Assembly (NCBI GenBank): GCA_021647315.1
Contig: JAKIUY010000017.1
Span: 1-53,527, forward strand
Source of the DNA: Victivallaceae bacterium
GTDB taxonomy: Bacteria > Verrucomicrobiota > Lentisphaeria > Victivallales > Victivallaceae
Reading direction: 5' to 3'
Length of the DNA stretch: 53,527 nt
In this document: piece after piece, positions 16,443-23,573 of the stretch
How the letters are laid out: the number at the start of each line of letters is the position of its first letter
How positions within the stretch are numbered: position 1 is the stretch's first letter
Notes under the pieces: generated by a model
Database searches by the model: none
What the model saw: only the letters and a program-made list of their open reading frames with translations
Told to the model about the DNA's origin: nothing
Position numbers and translations under genes: made by a program

Positions 16443-18516
16443 TAGCAACCTCCATAATTGTTGTAAACTCAAATTCTTCTGACTCTTGAACTGTCTGAAT
16501 TTCTGTATTATTCAGCATTACTTTTCCCTCAAATAAATCTTCTTCCGTCGGGTTAGGTTTATTTTTGACTAGTACATATTGTTGACCTATATTGGGGTAT
16601 AAAGCGTCAGAGATACCGCCCAGCCACTGTTTGCCTGAAACCATAACAACAACCTGTGGAGACAGCTTTGAAGCCAAGCTTGCAATTCTCGGACCATAAA
16701 CATCATCTAAACTTCCAAAGGGAGAATCCATAACAATCGGATATTCAGCACCACGCAACAAAGCCGTGCCTTTTTTAGATTTCTGTCGTTTATAATTTTC
16801 ACGAAGAATATCTACCAATGCTCCAATAAACGCCAAACTTGTAATTTGCTTTTGGCCTGTTGACTTAGCAATTTCACCCCTAAAGTCACCTACTTGCTGA
16901 AATGTACGAAGTCTAAAGTCATGAGTAAGTTCTACATTAAAATCATTCCCTGTTACTCGATGCAACACATCATTAATTTTTTTCGCAACATTTTTACGAA
17001 CTTCCTCGATAAGTATATCGTGAATTTCTGATAAAATATTTTTTGCTTCATCACAGCATTGAAAACGCTGTTTGGCTAAGTCAGCTTTTTGTGCCTTATC
17101 CGAGAGGTGTATAAGAGCCCGTGCGTAATCTGTTTTTTGCCTAATCCTATTTTCACGCTGCGTGCGAATGCTTCCCAACTCCTGATCAGCTTCCCTGATT
17201 TCATGTTCTATTTCATTACGCCTATTTTCAAGTTCAGCTATTTCTGTCACATCATCTTTACCCAGTAATTCAGAGGTAATTTCACTTAACCGCAAGCTGA
17301 TCACACGCTTTTCTTCTACGATATTATGTTTACGTTTCAGTAATTCTTTTAAGCCTTCATTCAAATCATCGACATCACCATCAATACCTTTAAGCTGTCC
17401 GGAAAGTGTTTGTAATTTATTTTCAACTTCAGTAGACCCAGCTTTTTCTGAGAGAAAAGATTGAACAGCGCTTCTCTCTGGAGATCCATTTGGTAATAAT
17501 CTTTCACAAAGACAAGTTTCTCTATCCAAAAGGTCTTTTACAAAATTCTCTTTAATGCCAGTCGGTAAATTTCCCTTCTCCCTCTTATCTTCAATTAGAT
17601 TTTCAATATCATTCATAGCTTTTCTTAGAAATGGAAGCGAGCCATGAGTCATTATTAATCGTTTTTGCTTTGCTTGATTGGCAAGAAGTTCATTACTAAG
17701 AAAAGCATCTTTTATTTCAAGCTTTTCTCTTTCAATTTGAAAATCTTTTGCTGGCTCTAATTTTTTTTGCCTTTCAGCAATTAGCTGCTTTTCTTTTTGT
17801 AGAGAGCTTATATTCTTTTGTGTATCGCGTTCAGAAATATCAAGATTTTGTAAGCCATCTTCAAGTTCCTCAATTTTAGCATCCAAATTTTGAGCTTCAG
17901 TACTAGTATGATTTGAATATTCCTTGCGAAAGCGTTGGACACAACTACCAAGATGTCTAATTCCCCTATCAATTTGCGTGATAGACATTAAGTTACGAAT
18001 CCCATCTTTTATTTTGTCTTCAGTATCAGCCAAACTAGTAATATCTTCCCCATCAAAAAAGAAGTAAGGTTGAATATCTTCAGGGAGAATTTGCCGTATT
18101 CGATCTTGAGGATTTTCAATAATTTCACTTTGTTTCCCTTGCCCGCCAATCATAGATAAGGTCAGCACCGATGCGCCTATAGGATCAACTTTAAGTTCAC
18201 TATATTTCCTATATTGCCTCTTACGCTCTAACCTGTATATATCATCATCATGATCAAATTCAATAATAATAGATACAGTTAAAAGCGAAGATTTATTTGC
18301 TTCAGCAACAAGTTTATTACTCACGATTTTATCAGGTGATGGTAAATCAATTTTCCCATACAAACACCAACGAAAAGCATTTAACAAGGCTGTTTTGCCG
18401 GAAGCATTTGCACCGTGTATTACAGTAACATTCTTAACCGGACATGTGGAAAATTCTAACTTTACTAGCCCATAGAACTGTCTGAAATTCGTCATTTCTA
18501 GTTTTTTTAGCTTCAT
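16435..18516 (-). CDS. DndD-like SMC/ABC ATPase of the effector operon
   Basis: The 693-residue protein parallels DndD: Walker A GANASGKT (35-42), YFFFDGEDIT (151-160), coiled coils at about 200-320 and 360-480, an ABC-like signature STGQKQITSL (552-561) and Walker B IVMDSPFGSLDD. A CLC motif at 335-337, at the tip between the coiled coils, resembles a Rad50-type zinc hook shortened to CxC. Rad50-like ATPases with a partner nuclease are common in defence systems, and the shared FFFDGE with DndD suggests paralogy. The start overlaps the upstream small gene by four bases. Its role as DNA-scanning motor is inferred. Confidence 0.85.
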   Translation of the reverse strand: MKLKKLEMTNFRQFYGLVKLEFSTCPVKNVTVIHGANASGKTALLNAFRWCLYGKIDLPSPDKIVSNKLVAEANKSSLLTVSIIIEFDHDDDIYRLERKRQYRKYSELKVDPIGASVLTLSMIGGQGKQSEIIENPQDRIRQILPEDIQPYFFFDGEDITSLADTEDKIKDGIRNLMSITQIDRGIRHLGSCVQRFRKEYSNHTSTEAQNLDAKIEELEDGLQNLDISERDTQKNISSLQKEKQLIAERQKKLEPAKDFQIEREKLEIKDAFLSNELLANQAKQKRLIMTHGSLPFLRKAMNDIENLIEDKREKGNLPTGIKENFVKDLLDRETCLCERLLPNGSPERSAVQSFLSEKAGSTEVENKLQTLSGQLKGIDGDVDDLNEGLKELLKRKHNIVEEKRVISLRLSEITSELLGKDDVTEIAELENRRNEIEHEIREADQELGSIRTQRENRIRQKTDYARALIHLSDKAQKADLAKQRFQCCDEAKNILSEIHDILIEEVRKNVAKKINDVLHRVTGNDFNVELTHDFRLRTFQQVGDFRGEIAKSTGQKQITSLAFIGALVDILRENYKRQKSKKGTALLRGAEYPIVMDSPFGSLDDVYGPRIASLASKLSPQVVVMVSGKQWLGGISDALYPNIGQQYVLVKNKPNPTEEDLFEGKVMLNNTEIQTVQESEEFEFTTIMEVANE

Positions 18517-18689
18517 TTTACAATCCCCGATACTTGTTTACATATTTCATTAATTATTTCAGTTTTCAAACCTCGGTGTTCCTCCTGCCATCTTTTTGTA
18601 TCTTCTATTTTCATAGTCGAAGCAACAATTTTCTGCGCATCTTTAGATGCCTTTCCGACAATTTGCTTAATTTTCTCCTGATAATCCAT
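18513..18689 (-). CDS. 58-residue conserved-position small protein
   Basis: The start chosen is the ATG at 18689, with GAGGTG about five bases upstream; a GTG two codons earlier at 18695 is also possible. The protein begins MDYQEKIKQIVGKASKDAQK and is charged and predicted entirely helical. It is locked into the operon: eight bases separate the helicase stop from this ATG, and its TGA overlaps the ATG of the DndD-like ATPase. Coupled placement argues that it is a real gene, perhaps a helical adaptor for the ATPase. No family is recognised. Confidence 0.65.
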   Translation of the reverse strand: MDYQEKIKQIVGKASKDAQKIVASTMKIEDTKRWQEEHRGLKTEIINEICKQVSGIVK

Positions 18690-18696
18690 AATCACC

Positions 18697-20853
18697 TCAT
18701 ATATGAGTTAAACCGTAATGCTCTCTTAATTTTGCCAAACTCTGCATGGCTTCCGAACCATTTTTTGCTAATCGAGCGAATTCAGAAATACGAGTAAGCT
18801 CTTTCTTAAATAAATTTCTCTCTAACGAATAGTTCCCTGAAAATGTAACTGAGTCATCATCCGGCATAGGCGGTATGATTATAAAGTCATTAATTATTGC
18901 TAATTTCTTCCCAGTTTCTGGCGACTGCCGCAAAACACGGCCACGCCTTTGAACAAATTGTCTCGGATTAGTGCTACTTGCAAGTATAAATGCAATTTCA
19001 GTAGCAGGTACATCAAAACCTTCATCAAGACAACGAATTGCAACAAGAGCCTGTAGATCTCCAGACGAAAAACGCTGAACAAGAGTTTTTCTCTCAATTA
19101 CAGATTCACCGGCAGTGAATTTATGACATCTCATCCCAAGTTCTCCTCCGATAACCTGAGTTATATATTCTACCTGTCTGCAATCTTCAGCCAAATTATC
19201 TGTATTATCCATTCTTCCATCACCACAATATATAAGAATATGAGAATCATTAGTATATTTTTCAAGTAATTTAAATAGATGTTTTAACTTATTTTTTGCA
19301 TTAGCACAAACCCTGGCACGTTTAATAAGAAGTCTTTGCAGGTCTTCGTTTTCATTTATATCATCATTATTGCTCAACTCCATTCCTATTCGTCTACTTA
19401 GGTCAATGTATTCATGAGCCTCATCTGGAGTTAAATCAATAAGATGAGGGTAATATTTATATTGGCATAATGCATTTGAATCTAAAGCCTCTTTTAATCC
19501 ATATTCGATACTAATAGAACCAAAGTAATCAAGTAGTGCATCTGTCCCTTCTGTATCATGGTGCCGCTCTGGGGTGGCAGATAATCCAAGTCTATAACGA
19601 GCTTTATCGGGAAGAACAGCTCTGAAATTAGGAGCACCAGCATTATGGCATTCATCAACAACGAAAACTAAATCACATGAAATACTATGAAGCAATCCTT
19701 GAAAAGGAGAACCACGAAATGTTGCATCAGTGACAAGAAAAACACCATCATTTTTTACTACAGTATTAGATAAAAGAACTAATGATTGAGCATTACTAAT
19801 CCAGCTTTTTGAAGAACGAAAACATAAAACTGGATGAATAATAAACTTTTCTAATTCTTCTGCCCATTGTTGAACTAAGTGCTGATATGGCACTACTATT
19901 ATAGTCAATAAACTTTTATTATTATTTCGATAACATTCACATAGTTTTGTTATTCCAGCAAGAGCTGTAATTGTTTTTCCTGAACCTGTAGCCATTTTAA
20001 AAATACCAGTACATGCTCCAGAAAACCAATTTTTAATCGCATCTTTTTGGTAATCTCTTAGTTTAATATAATCAGGTATTTGAGGATTTAATACTGTAGA
20101 AAACTTTTCAGATACATTATGCTCTTTTGCGTCATTAGATGAGTAATTAATTGATGAACATAAATAATCTTCAATACTATTGTACTTTCGGCATTTTAGC
20201 AACTGTTCTGTCGCCGCCTTAGGGAAATCAATAATATCTAAACCTTCGGTTTTATTTTCCCATAATTCAAGGAACTCGATTTTCTTTTCTCTGGCAATTC
20301 CCTTAATATCATTCCATGATACATCAACATCGAATGACTCAAAATTATGTATAAGAGCTGTTTCACTTTCATTAATCGACCCACTAAACGTAACATAATT
20401 CCCAGTTGCATCGTGAATAACCCCAAGTTTTTCATGATACATACCATATATTTCATTAAGTTTAATTCTTATTGCAATTTTAATATCTAAACGTTTTGTA
20501 TAGATTAACCAAGCCAAAGCTTCAATATTATTTTTTTTATCAATCGATTCAATGTTAATAACCTGTTCAAGGCATACCTTCTCTACTCTATCACGTAAAC
20601 TATAACCTTTTTTTATTGCATTGATATCTGCTTCAGATAAAACAGGAGAAGCAATTAACTGCATTCGCCCTTTATTATTCAATAATTTTTTTATACCACG
20701 GCTCAAAGAAACTAATGAGCTTGCTGAAAAAAAACCTACAGCCCGTTGATAAAGAGTGGCAACCTCTAAGCAAGGAGTGAAAAAATCCTCAACAATATCA
20801 TCTCTTCCAGATCGATATCGGTATTTTAAATCTATATCAGGTAATAATTTCAT
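18697..20853 (-). CDS. PLD-domain SF2 helicase, Dnd-system restriction-enzyme-like
   Basis: In this 718-residue protein, residues about 20-210 form a PLD-type domain with one HxK in YHEKLGVI (140-142) followed by FSGSINESE (157-165). The SF2 helicase follows, with motif I ATGSGKT (288-294), DECH box VVDECHN (398-404), LSATPERHH and motif VI QRRGRVLRQS near 650. The layout matches the helicases annotated as DNA phosphorothioation system restriction enzyme near dnd genes. A single HxK per chain suggests a dimeric PLD nuclease active site. It lies three bases downstream of the sigma-like gene, so the two are co-transcribed. Activity as the restriction nuclease/translocase is inferred. Confidence 0.85.
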   Translation of the reverse strand: MKLLPDIDLKYRYRSGRDDIVEDFFTPCLEVATLYQRAVGFFSASSLVSLSRGIKKLLNNKGRMQLIASPVLSEADINAIKKGYSLRDRVEKVCLEQVINIESIDKKNNIEALAWLIYTKRLDIKIAIRIKLNEIYGMYHEKLGVIHDATGNYVTFSGSINESETALIHNFESFDVDVSWNDIKGIAREKKIEFLELWENKTEGLDIIDFPKAATEQLLKCRKYNSIEDYLCSSINYSSNDAKEHNVSEKFSTVLNPQIPDYIKLRDYQKDAIKNWFSGACTGIFKMATGSGKTITALAGITKLCECYRNNNKSLLTIIVVPYQHLVQQWAEELEKFIIHPVLCFRSSKSWISNAQSLVLLSNTVVKNDGVFLVTDATFRGSPFQGLLHSISCDLVFVVDECHNAGAPNFRAVLPDKARYRLGLSATPERHHDTEGTDALLDYFGSISIEYGLKEALDSNALCQYKYYPHLIDLTPDEAHEYIDLSRRIGMELSNNDDINENEDLQRLLIKRARVCANAKNKLKHLFKLLEKYTNDSHILIYCGDGRMDNTDNLAEDCRQVEYITQVIGGELGMRCHKFTAGESVIERKTLVQRFSSGDLQALVAIRCLDEGFDVPATEIAFILASSTNPRQFVQRRGRVLRQSPETGKKLAIINDFIIIPPMPDDDSVTFSGNYSLERNLFKKELTRISEFARLAKNGSEAMQSLAKLREHYGLTHI

Positions 20854-20856
20854 AAT

Positions 20857-22440
20857 TTAAAGTAAAAACATGTTTAATAATTCATTCGTTAAATCTTCAT
20901 CTTGTTCAAAGTTTCCCGAAACACTCCCATGTGTTTCAAAAAGATCAATATCTCTATTATCTTGTAAGGGAGAGTTTACTGCATCATCTAATATACCACA
21001 TGCTACCTTAACTTCCAATAGTACCTTATCAATTTCATTTTCTCCAATCTTCCATTCTTTGAGGGAATAAAATTTTGTTTTACCGTTAAACTTTCTAAAC
21101 AATGGGTTACGAAGTACTAGCCTCAACTTTTGAGCTGATAAGTGACATTTGGGGTATTTCCTTTTCCATATCTTAAGTATCTGATCTTGAGTAAGTGGAA
21201 TACTTTCTTCATCAAATATTTCACAAAGTGCTAACTTTATTTCTACTTTAACCTCTTTCTGCGTTAAAATTATAATATTAGGTTCATCATATAGACAATA
21301 TTTGCATTTACTGGAATACAGTAAATCTTCAGTAGAAGTTCTATCAGCTAACCGTTTTAAATTTCCCAAAGCTTCTAGTTCTATTTGACGAACTCGTTCT
21401 CTAGTTCGATCTATATACTGACTCGTCTCTTCTAATGTTTTAGCTGAGCTACCATTAAGACCAAATCTCAATTCAATAACCTTTTTTTCACGTTTATCAA
21501 GATGCTCTAAGAAACTGAAAATCTCGCTAATTACAAAATCATAATCCACAAAATACCCCGGCAAGCGACCACATGAACTGTTACTACTAGCATAATACGA
21601 ATAAAAAGAATAAGATTTTGTTAAACTAGATAATCCTTCAATAGGGAAAACAGAATAAGCACTACTCATAACACCATCTATAGTTCTTTCACTGAAACCA
21701 GTTTTTTGAATTAAAATATCTTTAGGAATTTCTTTGCCATATAAATCTTTATAATTTCTAGTTTCAGATAATATTTTGTTTATTTTTTCGCTACTCTGTA
21801 CTGGAACTCTTATTGTCGACTTAAAATTACTTATATGTCTTCTCATACTTTGCTTAATCCACCAAGCAGCATAAGAACTAAATTTAGCTCCATTATTTGG
21901 ATCATAATTTTCAACTGCTCTCATAAGACCAATATTACCTTCTTGAATAAGGTCTAAAATATCAATATTGGCCCACATGAAGCCTTTTGCGATATGAGGG
22001 ACTAATTTAATATTTGATTCTATCAACGCTTCTCTTGCATCTAAGTCTCCAGCTTGTATTTTTTGCGAAAGGTAATTCTCTTCATCAATACTACAACGAG
22101 GAATATTATAAATTTGCCTCATATAAATCATAAAACCATCATATGCATCTGAAGTCCAAGCCTTGTCTTTTTTCTTTTGGGTAGCGACAATAGACATAAT
22201 AGAATTTACAGGTTCTTTTTCTAGAGAAAAAAATTCATTAATAAAATCAAGACTATCAGAAAAATCATCAGTCTCAATATCATCAACACCCGATTCAACA
22301 CCACATATTAATTCGGTCATATTTACTTCTGTATCAAGTTCAATCGAAAGATCTCTGCTGATACCATCGGTTACAGCATTGTACTTATCTGCCAGTTCCA
22401 CCGCATTTTCAGCATAAAATTGTAAAGTTTTAGAATCCAT
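20857..22440 (-). CDS. Sigma-70-like protein with extra N- and C-terminal regions, first gene of effector operon
   Basis: The 527-residue protein has a clear primary-type sigma core: region 1.2 near 97-135, region 2 with LIQEGNIGLMRAVENYD and FSSYAAWWIKQSMRR (about 137-201), region 3 to about 265, and region 4 with LRFGLNG...TRERVRQIE (about 325-354). The first 23 residues (LQFYAENAVELADKY) resemble the leader helix of many class I methyltransferases, but no SAM motif follows. After region 4 come CKYC (379-382) and a winged-helix-like stretch (LTQDQILKIWKRKYP, about 417-431), then an acidic tail. It may direct polymerase to defence promoters or act as a DNA-binding regulator. Its start has no strong ribosome binding site. 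Confidence 0.8.
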   Translation of the reverse strand: MDSKTLQFYAENAVELADKYNAVTDGISRDLSIELDTEVNMTELICGVESGVDDIETDDFSDSLDFINEFFSLEKEPVNSIMSIVATQKKKDKAWTSDAYDGFMIYMRQIYNIPRCSIDEENYLSQKIQAGDLDAREALIESNIKLVPHIAKGFMWANIDILDLIQEGNIGLMRAVENYDPNNGAKFSSYAAWWIKQSMRRHISNFKSTIRVPVQSSEKINKILSETRNYKDLYGKEIPKDILIQKTGFSERTIDGVMSSAYSVFPIEGLSSLTKSYSFYSYYASSNSSCGRLPGYFVDYDFVISEIFSFLEHLDKREKKVIELRFGLNGSSAKTLEETSQYIDRTRERVRQIELEALGNLKRLADRTSTEDLLYSSKCKYCLYDEPNIIILTQKEVKVEIKLALCEIFDEESIPLTQDQILKIWKRKYPKCHLSAQKLRLVLRNPLFRKFNGKTKFYSLKEWKIGENEIDKVLLEVKVACGILDDAVNSPLQDNRDIDLFETHGSVSGNFEQDEDLTNELLNMFLL

Positions 22441-22564
22441 ACGTTTTTGTGTTCACTAATCTCCATGTTATTTAAAAATACAGTAATCTCTTACGGTGTT
22501 TTTGCAATAGACGGAATTAATGATTAATGGTTAATGGATAAATTTCAGGGAGTCATCATGTTAA

Positions 22565-22705
22565 AAAAAATTATTCACACAAGGCATTAAGGGAATGAAG
22601 ATTATTTTTTGAGGTTTTAATTTTTGTCATCAAAAATTAAAACCTCAAAAAGGGATTTATGAAAAAACTTCATGTACTTCTTCGCTTGTGTGATAATTTT
22701 GTTAA
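22565..22705. repeat. Long nested hairpin upstream of the effector operon
   Basis: A perfect 21-bp inverted repeat (22606-22626 with 22631-22651, loop tcat) contains gaggttttaatttttg. It sits inside imperfect outer arms: left about 22565-22600 with ttattcacacaag, right about 22665-22705 with cttgtgtgataa. The whole could fold into a stem of about 60 bp. It lies between the stop of the gene at 22702 and the sigma-like gene, so it may be a 3' stem, an insulator or a mobile-element relic. There is no canonical U tract after the stem on the minus strand. Confidence 0.6.
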
Positions 22706-23334
22706 AAAATGATTTTATTGACTGAATCCTGGAAGTTATGTTTATTGAGATTGCGGGCGTCAAAGTCTGCTAGAAAATGGTAATCGATAAAATGACAATC
22801 ATAAGGAAAATCCCGTAAGATCTTTATCATATTATTCGGCAGTTGGGCAAGAGCCTGTTCACTGGCTGCATCAAACTTATCAATTTTATCCACAAACCGG
22901 CTCAATTTTACCGGTTTATAATTGGCATTTTTTCCCAGATCACAAAGGATGAAATATCCGGAATTAATCCCGTAACCACTAATGGAATAGCTGCCGGCAA
23001 AATATATTCCAGCTTGATTTTCCAGTGTATAAAGTTCATCGACGCTGAGAAACAGGTCATCAAAGCCCGGAAATAATTTAAGCTGTTTTATGACATCTTT
23101 TTTGGTCACACTGACGCTGACAGGTTGAAATCCATTAGCAGTTACCATTTCGATAAACAACTGTTTAAAATGTTTAATCGGGGCGGTTTTAACGAAATAG
23201 ATATAGCCACAGAACAACACCCCGGCAATGATGAAAGCCGTGACACTTAAGCCCATATTACTATCAAACAAAGCCAAACCGAAATAAATCAGCGTGACAT
23301 TAATTATTACTAATAAATATTCATATAGTTTCAT
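22702..23334 (-). CDS. Hypothetical membrane protein
   Basis: The start chosen is the ATG at 23334 (MKLYEYLLVIINVTLIYFGL), with GGCGGTGAAC upstream; an in-frame TTG lies at 23352. The 210-residue protein has two adjacent N-terminal membrane segments (about 5-22 and 30-47) and a soluble C-terminal domain of about 160 residues facing one side. I recognise no family. The C-terminal part contains LFPGFDDLFLSVDELYTLEN and a late YDCHFIDYHFLADFD. It ends at the long hairpin that separates it from the Dnd island and is probably the first gene outside the island. Confidence 0.6.
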   Translation of the reverse strand: MKLYEYLLVIINVTLIYFGLALFDSNMGLSVTAFIIAGVLFCGYIYFVKTAPIKHFKQLFIEMVTANGFQPVSVSVTKKDVIKQLKLFPGFDDLFLSVDELYTLENQAGIYFAGSYSISGYGINSGYFILCDLGKNANYKPVKLSRFVDKIDKFDAASEQALAQLPNNMIKILRDFPYDCHFIDYHFLADFDARNLNKHNFQDSVNKIIF

Positions 23335-23395
23335 TATTTGTTCACCGCCCAAACACGTGACTGCAAACGTGTCTTAGAGGTCGGCTCCTGCTTTT

Positions 23396-23573
23396 CACAG
23401 GCGAGATGCCTATGCTACTTTTTCATTAGGGTAATTACAAAATTCATCCCTATTTCAATACTCAATACTACTGTTTGCACCTAAAAGTCGCCTGCCGTAA
23501 TGCGAAACGCCTATGCTACTTTATTCGCTGACCGGAGGTCAACTGTCACAGGCAGGACGCCTATGCTACTTTA
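23396..23573. repeat. Three copies of a short palindromic repeat
   Basis: The core rgaYGCCTATGCTACTTT occurs at 23396-23423, 23502-23523 and 23547-23573. Two copies are preceded by acaggc, which pairs with gcct. The last copy supplies the stop codon of the VWA gene. A related aggcgagacgcc lies at about 28607-28622. This is a dispersed REP-like family. Confidence 0.65.

Noticed and set aside
7599-22440. DndFGH (DptFGH) or SspE restriction genes
   Set aside because: No protein in the island shows their characteristic layout as I know it. The helicase, the ATPase and the ParB-like protein are separate genes with different architecture.
22565-22705. Long hairpin as a retron msr-msd RNA
   Set aside because: No reverse transcriptase is encoded nearby, and the conserved retron ends were not seen.
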